64,000 bases of DNA from Trichosphaerium sp. ATCC 40318 (GCA_038496445.1 JALMLS010000344.1:1-64000); one strand, 5' to 3'; positions 35,953-47,043 are shown, numbered from the stretch's first letter. A program made the numbers and translations. Notes: generated from the sequence alone by a model not told the origin.

Positions 35953-37384
35953 ATGTTAGGACGTACGTTAAACAAAGAAAATAAGAGTGTAACTGATATG
36001 CGCTCTTTAGGATTTATTACGGTTTCCGTACATCCTAGGATGTACAAAAGCTTTAGCATACCCAAAACAGCGATGCGACAATCACATTACAAGCAAGCAA
36101 AAAGAGAGACTGAAATACTGCCATTGCGTGGCTCACCACATTGCAGCTATGTACATACCTCAAGGACGATGCGGTTGCGCTCCCCACTGCGAGTTTACTC
36201 GACTGACCACCGTGCCACTGGTAGTCATTTTGTACCAGACATAGAAGAGGTACAATTTTGTTGTGTCAATTTTTAGTAAAACGTCACATGTAAATGTTTA
36301 GTCACGTGTTTTTTTAACTGAATAGTGTTGTTTTACAAGTCACGTGTTTTTTCAACTGAACGTTTTTGTAAAGGAGCTTTTCGAAAACAGCCAAACCGTT
36401 AAATCACGCAGATACTTGAGTGGAACAAAAAAAGGCTTAGATGAAGTCTTTTATGAGAATGGTCAATTGTTTGCTACATGCTACTTTGACGATCAAGGAA
36501 GAGAACAAGGGGACTTCAAGATGTGGCACAAAAATGGTGTTCCGTTTTCAAGAGCATATTTTAAAGACGGGAAGAAACAAGGGGTAGACGAAACTTGGTA
36601 TGAGAGTGGTAAAATACAACAGCAAACTGTATTCAAAGATGACAAGAAAGAAGGCCAACAGAAAGAGTGGCATGATAATGGCCAATTAAGCTCACAATGT
36701 CATTTCAAAGATGATAAGAAAGAAGGCGAACAGAAAGAGTGGTATGAGAATGGCCAAATAAGTTTCCATATCTTTTACAAGCAAGGAAACTGTGAAGGCG
36801 AAGCTAGAACATGGTACGAAAGCGGACAACAAAAGACCCAGTTATTCTACAAAGAAGGACTTGTACTTCAAGGTAAAATGTGGTATGAAAATGGAAATTT
36901 GAGGTATCACCAGCACTACAAGAATAAATTGTGCCATGGTGAAGGAAAAGACTATTATGAGAATGGACAATTGAAAGCGCTAGCTTCCTTCAGAGAAGGA
37001 TTAAAAGAAGGTGAATTCAAGCAGTGGCATGAAAACAGAAGCTTATGTATACATTGCTATTTCAAAGGTGGCTACAAAGATGGTGTATACAAACAATGGC
37101 ATGATAATGGTCAATTCTGGTTACTATGTAGTTTCAAAGATGGCAATAAAGAAGGTGAAGCAAACGAGTGGTACGCAAATGGTCAATTATATTGGAGAAC
37201 ATTCTTCAAAGATGATAAGCAAAATGGGAAAAAAATAAAATGGCATAAAAATGGGCAAATGAAATTGCTTGAGTATTTTAAAGATGGCAAGAAGGTAGGT
37301 GATTCAAAAGAGTGGTATGAAGATGGTCAATTAAAGGAGAAAAGTGCCACTAGAGATGGTGAAGAAAAAGGTTCACAAGATTGA
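35953..37384 (+). CDS. YwqK/MORN_2 repeat protein
   Basis: The main exon (from about 36375) carries about thirteen tandem repeats of roughly 23 residues with consensus W-Y-E-N-G-Q-L ... F-K-D-G-K-K-E-G: for example EWHDNGQLSSQCHFKDDKKE, EWYENGQISFHIFYKQG, KQWHDNGQFWLLCSFKDGN, ENGQLKALASFREGLKEG. This is the MORN_2 / YwqK antitoxin-type repeat (PF07661), a beta-hairpin array. That exon has no ATG of its own. Joining it by an intron of about 126 bp (GTACAA donor near 36250, acceptor TAAAG at 36375) to the frame from ATG 35953 (MLGRTLNKENKSVTDMRSLG ... HFVPDIEE) keeps phase; this 5' exon is an inference. Ends DGEEKGSQD at TGA. Bacterial YwqK proteins are tied to toxin systems, but eukaryotic relatives have no assigned role. 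Confidence 0.75.
36301..36360. repeat. 22-bp direct repeat with CACGTG
   Basis: Two copies, 36301-36322 and 36339-36360, differing at one base. Each begins GTCACGTG, followed by a T run and AACTGAA. They lie just upstream of the repeat-coding exon, in the proposed intron or, if the gene starts later, in its promoter. Confidence 0.8.
36420..37380 (+). repeat. Tandem ~69-bp coding repeats
   Basis: DNA-level reflection of the YwqK/MORN_2 array, roughly thirteen units of about 69 bp. Neighbouring units share blocks such as AAAGATGGCAAGAA and GAGTGGTATGA, pointing to recent internal duplication in the middle units. Confidence 0.8.
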
Positions 37385-38107
37385 TAAAACTGATAGTGAA
37401 ATTATGGACCATTTTACACATTAGCTAGCGTTCCTTGTAGATGAACTGAAAAATAAAAAGTACATTTTGGATTACAAAGTCAATGAGAATACTGCAAATA
37501 CACCTTTCAATTGAGACACTCTAGACACCTAGTAAACTACAAAGGAGACCATGTTCTATAATTTTAAATGAAATCAAAGTACTGTTTTCACGGTGTGCGC
37601 ACACCATCAAAATTTACAACGAAAAACATGTTTTTTAACAATCAAAAGTGCTATGTTTTCACGGTGTGCACACCTTCCAAAACATAAACATAAACTGAAA
37701 TATAGCGCCTTTTTTTTAGTCATGCGCTGTTGTGCACATTCTCAATACCTCATTTTTGTCACCTTTTGGCGAATAAAAGCAGTTAATGTTCTCCAATTGA
37801 ATCATCATTAGTTTTTTTCTCAAGAGGCACATGTTAAACAGTTCAATTCATGAACAGCTGCCACCCTCAATGTTAAATTGATCCTTATCAAAAGAACCAA
37901 ACACATAACTATTCCACGTGATCGCTACAAACATAGGCGTTCTTGACATAAATTCATTGCCAAGTAATTCGGCAAGAAACGCTTTAATTAAAGCTGCTCA
38001 GCTCTAAACGACTATGACTATTCTATAAAACAACCTCAGTTTATTTCACATTTCAAAAGACGCCAAATCTTCAGTTTTAGTATGACTGGCCATAGACATT
38101 TTGTGTA
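37385..38107. other. Convergent intergenic region with palindromes
   Basis: 723 bp between the 3' ends of the YwqK gene (+) and the HNH gene (-). No coding frame is supported. It contains the GGTGTGC-type palindromic repeats annotated separately. Confidence 0.6.
37583..37674. repeat. Direct repeats each ending in a GTGTGC palindrome
   Basis: Copies TGTTTTCACGGTGTGC-(GC)ACACC at 37583-37605 and 37654-37674. Their cores GGTGTGCGCACACC (37592-37605) and GGTGTGCACACC (37663-37674) are perfect palindromes. Between them lies another palindrome, AAAAACATGTTTTT (37622-37635). Function unknown; candidates are 3'-end or insulator-like protein sites. Confidence 0.85.
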
Positions 38108-38794
38108 TTATCTATACTTCTTCCGCTTGTCAGCGGCTGTTTTGTCAAAGTGACAGCTTCTGCAAAGAAATTGAATGTTGTTGCCGAAAAGATCTTCCTG
38201 ATAGTCTTTCATGTGTGGAGAAAGCCACGTCAGTATCTTCTTCAGTCCTGGAGGTGCGGTTTCTTTTTTTCTTAGACAGTAGTATTTAAAAGCCCCTTTT
38301 TGGCCAAGAGTTGCCTTGTAGGTTCCTATAGTTTTAGTATTTGGGTCACGCTTCAGTAATTCTCTAGGTAGGTGAGTTAGGAAAAACAAAGTTGGACTAC
38401 AAGGTCAAGTACCTGAGTCTATCTCCGATTTCCTGATAAATTATTGTTTGAGGCTTCTTATGATCAAACTCGAGTTCCCTAAAGGAACCAAACACAGTAC
38501 CGCACGTGGCGCAAACGGGATTTTCGTTTACACGGTCAGCCATCTCTTTCGCGAAATCACAGTGTTCAGCCTTGTAGTGTATGTGATAGCATGCTTTCTT
38601 GTAGTTATTGAAGCGGGATGCGACTTGTGCTCTCTTTACGTCCAAACGTTTTGGCAACGAGTCGTTTTTAAGTTCCTGTGAGGAGTTACTGTTTAGCGAA
38701 CACGCCGTTTAAATACGTACTTGTAAAAGTTTGAGGCGCTCATCTGATGTAAGGTATCTAAATAGTCTTTAAATTGATCGACAACATGACCCAT
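38108..38794 (-). CDS. HNH-nuclease-like zinc protein
   Basis: ATG 38794 begins MGHVVDQFKDYLDTLHQM. After an intron come SSQELKNDSLPKRLDVKRAQ and ACYHIHYKAEHCDFAKEMAD. The HNH core is NPVCATCGTVFGSFRELEFD with HKKP, and then, after a second intron and about 80 residues, QFLCRSCHFDKTAADKRKKY. Thus a CxxC, an FDH and a CxxCH zinc/ββα-metal layout are all present. HNH proteins include homing, restriction and recombination nucleases as well as cellular RNA/DNA enzymes. An unusually long insert lies between the two zinc halves. Stop TAA-like end KKYR at 38110-38108. It could be a remnant of a mobile element, but nothing flanking proves this; it sits next to an inverted repeat (39156-39396). Confidence 0.7.
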
Positions 38795-39738
38795 TGTGTC
38801 TACAGACACAGTTTGTATGTATTTTAAACACTAGTTTTTTCTTACACGTCATAGTAAAATCACATTTCTGACATACTACCACTTTCCTTTTTTTGACTGA
38901 TGTCGGGTTCTTGACCCGAGCGAAGTGACAGACATGCGAAAGAGACCACTGCGCTCTAATTGTTTGTACTTGCTGTCCCACTCCCGGATCTTTTCGGCAG
39001 ATGCGAACAAACCCGAACAATTACCGGCGGAAGACCTGTTGGGAAAGTAATAAAAAACGCTTACAGGTTGTAGCTGGAGAGCATTTTATTTCGTCACGTG
39101 ATACATTACACATGACGTGACATTACAACGGTTCGTCGTTCGCAGTTTTGAAGTGGTACTACCTCAATGCAGCAGAGCACTCTAATCCTAAGCTTAAACC
39201 GCTTGCCTCATCTTGGCAGCAAGCACTAAAAATAAAGTACGTGTCCTCTATCACAAAGAGAGATGACCTTGGTTTTGGATAAAAAAGATTCTTCGAATTT
39301 TTATGTTTGTTGCGTGGTGACAGCTGCCAAGATGAGGCAAGCGGTTTTCTGTTGTATGATTAGGGATACTCCGCTGCATTGGTGTAGTTGTAGTACTTTT
39401 ACATATTTTTTTTGTTGATTTTAAAACCTTACAATATGCTGTTTCTATTTGTAATATTAGAATGCCAAACGTAATGGATGGACCACGAACTACTTCTGAA
39501 CGAACTCGAACAATACTATTTACGAATTATTTTCAGAAAAGTACTGCAAAGACGCTACACTCCCAAAAGGTTATTAACTTGTAAATGGTGACTTGTAAGC
39601 TGTAGCTACAACCAACTTGAATAAAATACTTTTTGTGTAGAATTTTTATTGTTTATATTAAAGTACAAGTGAAGTGAGTAAGGGTGATTGTAGAATCACT
39701 TTTGTGAGTAGCTTTTAAAAGCGTATTATTATGGTTTC
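38795..39738. other. Intergenic region with foldback structure
   Basis: 944 bp between two minus-strand genes. A plus-strand stretch 39124-39238 (YYLNAAEHSNPKLKPLASSW, then QQALKIK and a GTACGTG donor) looks like an exon, and part of it is repeated in inverse orientation downstream. No full gene could be built; it may be a gene fragment. Confidence 0.5.
39156..39396. repeat. Inverted repeat (imperfect 65-74 bp arms, 25-bp perfect core)
   Basis: Arms 39156-39220 and 39323-39396 are inverted copies. The core 39196-39220 against 39323-39347 is a perfect 25-bp match (CCGCTTGCCTCATCTTGGC in one arm). Outward of the core the arms diverge by substitutions and small indels, but share GTACTAC and AATGCAGC at the far ends. 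The loop is about 100 bp. Resembles a MITE/foldback or an inverted partial duplication of an exon. Confidence 0.85.
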
Positions 39739-42700
39739 TTAGTCTGTGATATTCATTTTTCTTGATGGAGCGTTGGTTCGACTCATAGGTCGTATTGGGC
39801 TCTCTACTGTGTCCATGTTACGTATAGGCTTTTCTTTACCATCGAAGCCCTCTTTAGGCCCTTGGCTACCTCCTCGAGGACCAGGGGTAACACTCTCCAC
39901 TAAGCTAGCAGGGATTGTACGAAGAGTTGGCAAAGTACCTTCAAACTTTGGCTCCTTTGGATCTTCGTTAACATAAACCTTTTTCGTTGCTCTTATTGGT
40001 ACTGTTGAAGCTGCTCTACGAGGTTTCTGCATGGCTAAACAACGACATTAATTTAATAAACAAAGAGAGACAGAAGAGCAAAGAATTGAGCTTAAAACAA
40101 AAAACAAAACCCAGAATAAGTGTTGTTTACCTTTTTGTTTTGCGCTTTTTTGACGTTGAGGATTTTGAGATTGTTTAACTGGTGTAGCACTTGATGGAAG
40201 TGAAAGAAGGTTTGGATCAATAGAAACTAAACATAGGGTAAGAGCCAAAGTACTTTGGAACAACAGAATAAAAAAAAGAAAAAAAAGTTCAGAGTAGCGG
40301 CTGCTTCTCTAGTGTCCAACTTTCAGATGCTTGTCGTGATGCAAGCACCCGCTAGTGTCAAATGATTTCGAGAAAAATAAATAAAAGACGTACTACTTTG
40401 ATTAGGTGGTAAGAAATTATTCAATCGTCCTACAATATGTGCATTATACTCTACCAAAGCTTTGAATTTTTTTCTCATTTCTCGATTTTCATCTTGCCTA
40501 AAAAAGGTCACGTGAGAATCAAGGTTTGTTTGGGTATCTATAGTATAGTATACTAGTAATACGTACAACTCATCTACATCAGTATCATAGATATAGTCAG
40601 GTCCATATGACAACTCTTTGATAACTGTATCAAGACGATTTCGTGTTTCTTCTGTAAGAATCCTTTTGTTTGCACTTTGCTTTTGATCTTTAAGCTTCTG
40701 TACATATGCCTTATACTGTTTAAGATGCTCTTGTTGCTTCTTTACATAAACATCAAACTGTTGCAACTTATCACGCTGTGTATGAATAAAAGCATTAAGT
40801 TGTGTGCACTTTTCGGTGACTTTTACAGTTTGATCTCTCAAAGCGCTGTTTTCTATGTTTAATGCTTGTATGTCTTGCTCTGCGCGTTGATGACGAACAG
40901 CAAGGTCGTATTTGATATTTTCAAGTTCATCAATACGTTCTAGCAACTGAATATTCTGATTTCTTAGAGCTTGCATATCTCCTGTCAATATCTTGTTTTT
41001 TGTTTCTAACTCGGCGTTTTGTCTGGCTAGGTTCTGCTTTTCATTTGGAGGTGATTCATTCAACTGCTCATCTAACATACGAACAACTGTCTCACCGAAA
41101 GCTTTACGCTCGGACAACGGCGTAATATTACCATTACGGTTCTAGAGAAACAAGTTAATTCACTTCCCAGTAACAAAGAGAAAAGTTCGAAGGATAAGCT
41201 TACGCTACTGCCTTGGTACCCAGCGTCAAATTTAAGTGTTCGTGATTGCTACAGTATGCACGTTAGTATATATTTGGCATTCATAAGTACAAAAATAAAA
41301 GAAGATTCACGTGTTTGTACTCACCTTTACTTTTTTCTCTGATTCTATCTCTATGTGTAAGTCTGATGCTGAACCTGATCTTGCAGGTAGATTGCCAAAA
41401 GTCTTTGTTTGTCTTATCTTCATAGTAGCAGCGCCTCTATTAGGTTCAATACCAGCTTTACTACCAAAAGCGGCTGGAGGACTCTTTGATCGTGCAGGCA
41501 ACGTGGCTGTAAGGTCACCTGCAAAAGGGGAAGCAGACGTTGAAGATGCTGAGCGTGGTAACGGAACCTTAGGGCCTATAACAGGTTAGAACCAACAACC
41601 GTATAATAGAATAATTAGTACGTGGTCTACGATTTGCACCTCCAGTTGCGGCAGCTAAATTTTTGAGTTAACAACGATACAAATTAATCAAAAAACTATA
41701 GTACAAGGTGATCCACTGCGAGCTAGACTTGATACAAATGTTGGAGAAGTAACCCGTTTAGGTAATTCTGGAGGTGGTGATGTACTAGGAGGTCTTGTAT
41801 CGCGAACAGGCATAGTACTAGCCCTTGTCATATCCTTAATAGACCATCAATAAAGAAAAAAAAATTCTGTCTAAAAATATACCATTGTTAGTGGCATGCG
41901 GATTACGCTTGAACTAGGAGCTGTAATTCTATGTGGAACTTGAATATTATTATTCCCAGCATTAGCTAGGAACGATTGTGATCTCCCAGTACGAGGTGAG
42001 GTAGCTTGAGCCTGCTGTCGGCCTATCTTGCCTGAAAAGAAATGTTTGTTTTGGTAATGCTTAGTAAGTAAACTGATTACCTTGAATAAACTGGCAGATT
42101 TTCTCGTTGTTCACAGATTGTGCAACGGCCATACAAGTACCAGAGTCGCCAGGATGCATCAATAAAGCTATACGGTTTTTCTTACCAGCTATATTCTTAC
42201 AGAGTAGTTTAAACACCTCTAATCTGTCTAATGGAGACCTAGCACAAAAATGCAGCGGTGTTTCACCACGACTAGAGTTTCCAAATAAGTCACAGTATCA
42301 GCAAGCACGACTTACCGTGTCTTTTTATCGATGATTGCACCGTTCTTTAATAATGTGTTTACAATAGACTTTGAAGATCTGAATGCAGCACGGTGGAGTG
42401 GAGACTCAGCTTTTTTATTACACCTATTGACATCCACACCTTTTAAATAAAGTGAGTACAAAACAAAAAAGTAAAAACGTGCTAACCTTTATCAAGTAGA
42501 GTAACTAGTAGTTTTTCTATACGTGCGGCATCCTTACTATCCTTTGGTCGATACTGTATGAGGTAATGCAGTATAGAGTTTTCTTTCTCTTTTGACACTA
42601 CATGAGGACTAACTTTAGGATGACGCAACAATAGATGTGCTGCATCAATCTGACCTGTGTAAAAAAGAAGTTAAGTCACTTTCAAAAAGGAGAAACAAAT

Positions 42701-43815
42701 GTACCTAAAGTACAACAATACGCTACAGCAGATAAACCATCATGAGCAGCACGTTGATTTATAAGTTCTGGTTCCAATACGCTTAGGAAGAACTCTAACT
42801 GATGCATGTAACCTAAAGAGGACATTAAATAAAAAATCTCTTTTTTGTTTTTTGCTGTAGCATCAATTACCTTTCTTGGCTGCATTCAGCCAGACATCAA
42901 CAAGTTTAGACTCTTTTATTAGTTTATTATCCATAAGAAATTGTAACATATCATTTGTTGGGTGTGAAGTAGTAGGACAACTATGCTTTTTAAGCAATAA
43001 CGTTGCCATATCAACTTTGTCCAATAAAGTGCAAAGTACATAACAATTATCGTTAACACTAGACATAAATCAGTACGTTAAATAAATAATACGTAACACA
43101 ACTCGTAATAAAGTGTAAACAAGAGATAACACAAAAAAAAAATTCATTCAAAAATTTTGTACTCGTTTTCTAGTAGTGGGTTGCATCCAGATTCAAGGAG
43201 AAGCTCTACCATGCGCATATTATCGCTCATTAGAGCCCTATGCAATGGGGTCTCAAAACGGACATCTTGGACGTTTACATCCACACCTAGTTTGCTTAGC
43301 TTAAAAGGTATTGGTAACTCTTTGCATCTACCTCTCTCTTTTAGTAATTTGACGCAGCTCATTAGAGTTTGTTCGTGCTCGTTTGGTTTGTTGAAATTTG
43401 GAAGCGCTGCAAGCGAGTGAAATACGTTACGCCCTTTTGTAGATAGTCAGAGCAATTGCAGAGCGGAACTTACCTTTTTTGTCTATTACTGTCACATCAA
43501 CGTCGTGTTTGGACGACAAGAAAAGTAGCAAGCTCAAATGACCTTTTATGGTTAAGCAATAAATGCAATGCTCCTAGCGTACCATGCTGCCCTGCTAGAA
43601 GTAGTGGAGTCTTTCCGGTGTCGTTTCTCACGTTAATATCACTCCCCTTTGCACGGTGAACAATTTTCAAAAACAAAATTATGTACCTGCGTCCAAACCT
43701 CGCTAACGCCACTAATACTGCCGACGCATGCAGCTTCTAGTAGCTTCTAAATTCATAATTATAACTAAGGCTTTAACGATAGGCTTACATTTTGAATTAC
43801 AGAGCGCTGATTCAT
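39739..43815 (-). CDS. Large ankyrin-repeat / coiled-coil protein
   Basis: ATG 43815 (MNQRSVIQN, donor GTAAGC) leads to KLLEAACVGSISGVSEVWTQ and ankyrin repeats: SDINVRNDTGKTPLLLAGQH, GVDVNVQDVRFETPLHRALM, MVELLLESGCNPLLEN. The frame continues through an intron 43162-43059 (LLEN|D|VNDNCYVLCTLLDKVDM), so what look like two ankyrin genes are one. More repeats follow (GQIDAAHLLLRHPKV, VDVNRCNKKAESPLHRAAFR, RGETPLHFCARSPLDRLEVF). Then a Ser/Pro-rich linker (RPPSTSPPPELPKRVTSPTF), a long coiled coil (QNLARQNAELETKNKILTGD ... HLKQYKAYVQKLKDQK), and a basic Pro-rich C-terminus ending SRKMNITD at TAA 39741-39739. Near 43544-43547 one A of an AAAA run must be dropped to keep the repeat frame (KGHLSLLLFLSSKHDVDV). 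The layout suggests a cytoskeletal or centrosomal scaffold (inference). Confidence 0.75.
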
Positions 43816-44412
43816 AGGCTGTCAGTCATTAAACTCTTATTTGTTTGATTTTCTGTTGTGCGTTAGCACCTCTTTTTATAGTACAATCGGTATTAATGTA
43901 GCGAGTTTGATGCACTACATACACAGATGAAAAAGTTAATTTGTTGCCCAATTAAGCTAACGCCTATACTTAATCAATCCATTCATTGCGAGTAGTGGCG
44001 AATACACGGCGTGTAGTGTGTGGCGCCAACTAACTAGGCTTGTAAGTTTGATTATAATGGCGTTTGGCAATAACTAATTTCATCAACAAAAAACACTACA
44101 ACTCAGTACGTAAAAACTACCGCGTCTTTATGCGCAAACGGTTAAAAAAAACCTAAGTTTAACTCTATTTACAATTTTTTTTGAATGGTGTGCTTTGAAA
44201 ATACACGCACATTAACCCACGGACTTGAACTGTTATTGTAATCAATCTCCTGAATTACTTGGTTGCAATTCGTCCGCTGGTGAAGATCTGTGTTGAATCT
44301 TCTTGTACATACAACCAATCCACGGATTTCATTGTATTCGAGCAAAATTGAAATTTCAGGTTTATTTGAAAGCGTAGAGGAGCTAACTTGCTTTTGTAGA
44401 GCACTTTTAAAC
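43816..44412. promoter_or_regulatory. Divergent promoter region, ankyrin/coiled-coil gene / HECT gene
   Basis: About 600 bp between two divergent ATGs. A plus-strand frame covers 44290-44412 ahead of the HECT ATG but lacks its own ATG. No defined factor site recognised. Confidence 0.4.
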
Positions 44413-46780
44413 ATGGGCAACCGAAATTCATCTCGTAATGCCACTAGCACGCGAGACGCGTCGATGAGAGCAGCAGTGGAGGTAAACGCAACCACGCCTA
44501 GTTTGTCTCAGTTTTTTTTTTTTTCGGCCGGGTTATTAAACACATTCGGTGCACTATGATTACCATAGCGGTATACACCAGGAAGTGGAATTCGCTGCTT
44601 TTATGTATTTGTAAATTTTTTGGTTTATTTTTTTTTTCGGTTTTCTTTTTATCCTTGGCACTAAATGGTACTAGGCTTCATTGTCTGATGCACCATTACC
44701 AATGGGCTGGGAAGAAGCTGTGTCACCAAAAGGTACACCAAAGCCAATCGTTTATTATCTCAACCGCCTGGGTGACCATATTTCACATGAGTTAACTTGT
44801 TTATAAGGGGTGACGTATTATATTGATCATGCATCGAAATCTACAACTTTTACAGACCCACGCCAACCACTAACTGGGTACAATTGACCTAACAGTAGAA
44901 TAAACGTTGCTGATTTAAAAGTAGGCGAAGTAGACGAAATAGACGAAACAAGAGGCGTGGGCGACCTCCAAAGTATGTTCTAACGTTCTACGCTAAAGTT
45001 CAGCATACTCGAGCTGTGTGTCACCAAATCATGCAAGATGACGTACTAACTCCGTAATTTTCATTGCAAAGCTAACTCCCTTTTATAGGGCACTCTACAA
45101 ATAAGCGTAAACCGTGCAAGCCTCTTTCAGGACTCCTTTGACTTCATACGGAACCTAGATGCGCTAACTTTAACTCGGTACAACATGGAAAAAAAAGTTT
45201 TTTTTTCTTTAAATAGTTGGCTAACCAACCGTCTGTAGGACCTTACGTATAAAATTTGAAGGTGAAAAAGGTCTTGATTATGGCGGAATGAGTCGTGAAT
45301 GGTTTTTAAAAATAAGCGAGGCTATAATTGATCCAAAGTTTGGATTGTTTAAAAAAGTTGGAAGATATGAATATCAGATTGACCCAAATTCGTGTATGTT
45401 TATATCAAGCATTACAAAAAAAAATTTCTCTTTTGTAATCTGTGTGTACTCACCGTTGGTTAGACAAGGTTGATGGGTCGTTAGAATTGTTCAACTTTAT
45501 TGGTACAATCATGGGAATGGCTTTATATCATGGACATTTGTTTCAGGGTTACTTCAGCCATTCTTTTTATAAAGGTAATTGTTTTTTTGGGGTTTTTTTT
45601 ACCAATTGCTGAGGTCTCTCCCTTACCTCATGTTTTTGTCGAAATAAACCGAGAGTCAACCAAAAAGGAAGAGTGATTTTGTTGAGTTATTCTTCCGGTT
45701 CTAAATGATTTTCTTAGCTTTCTTGGGAAAGAAATTAACAATGGATGATTTGGCACTTGTTGATGAAGCTTTGCATAAAAGCATGAGTTATATACTTGCA
45801 TGTGATGATATTGAGGATCTTGATCTTACGTTTGCATTGTCAGAAAAGTATAATGGCGAAGATGTTGAGTGTACGTACACGTGATCTTGAATTAAATCAG
45901 CATCGAATCAAAATTCTTTTCATTTTTTTTTTCGTAGTGCCACACGTGCTTATTACTATTAGTTGAGCTCAAGAAGGGTGGTGCAAAGATCGAAGTAACC
46001 AAAAAAAATAAAGATGAATTCGTCAGATTGGCTGTCAATCACTACGTGTTTGGTGCCGAACAACAAATGGCGATGATTCGCGAAGGCTTCATACGTTTTG
46101 TTCCTGACCACTTGCTTGAAAGTTTTAGTCCCGAGGTACATTTATTATTTGGTTATTTTTTTATATGCGCACAATCTCATCTCGTATTTAGGATTTAATT
46201 GAGGTGTTTGGAGGTAGAGCCGACATTGATCTTGCTGACTTAAAGTATGTTCTACTTAGACTTAAATTTTTTTTATTAATTATTTGTGTAGAGCGCATAC
46301 AATCTATGATGGTGGTTACGATACTGATTCAAGTGCAATAAAATGGTTTTGGGAGGTACTAGACGGGATGTCTCAGGACGAATTAAGAAAACTACTTCAA
46401 TTCACAACAGGTACACAAATAATTTCCCATACACATAGTCTTGCCAATGGAGTTATAAATAGTAACTAACTAACTATGTGTAATAGGTACAACAAAAGTA
46501 CCTGTTGGAGGATTCGAACATTTATATGGGTCTAATGGACCTCAGAAATTTACAATTTTACTCAAAGAACAACATGGTTTGCCATCAGCTCATTCATGGT
46601 ACGCTCACGCTTTTTTCTTTTTTTTTTTTGAGTTGTTTGTTGTGATCCTCGAATATCCCCGATTAACTCCGGTGTAGCTTTAACAGGTTGGAATTACCTG
46701 AGTATGCATCACTTGAAGAGGTTAAGGACAATTTATTGTTGGCTATATCTGAAGGTTCAGAAGGGTTCAGTTTGGAGTAG
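44413..46780 (+). CDS. WW-HECT E3 ubiquitin ligase
   Basis: Transfers ubiquitin from an E2 through a catalytic cysteine. ATG 44413 gives [20 protein letters not shown], where Gly2 suits N-myristoylation. One WW domain follows: [32 protein letters not shown]. After [19 protein letters not shown] comes the HECT domain: [119 protein letters not shown]. The active site [16 protein letters not shown] is formed across the last intron: exon ...TCATG joins CTTTAAC at acceptor GTGTAG, and the junction makes the Cys codon. Ends EGFSLE, TAG 46778-46780. It is a small NEDD4/Rsp5-like ligase without a C2 domain; the acyl anchor could replace C2 for membrane binding (inference). Confidence 0.9.
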
Positions 46781-47043
46781 TTTAGTGTTATAATAAAGCT
46801 GTACATTTGTAAATACTTGTATTGCACGTGCGGTTAACACAATTTATACAAGTGAAAACCAAACAAGGTATATGTGCGATAAGTTGCTCGTATTTAATAG
46901 TGATAAGGTGCGAGAACACTTTGTACATAGATACACATTTTATGATTACAATCTCTTCTCTAATAATCAAGACGTCTTAAGTACGTTCCTTTGATGAAAC
47001 TGATAGTAGTGTTGGTGGCTTTTGTTTGCTTTTCATAACAATA

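Noticed and set aside
37583-37674. CRISPR-like spacing of repeats
   Set aside because: Only two copies, palindromic, in a eukaryotic intergenic region.
46680-46700. HECT ligase with missing catalytic Cys
   Set aside because: The Cys is lost only if the second acceptor is chosen; the upstream TAG acceptor restores SCFNRL.
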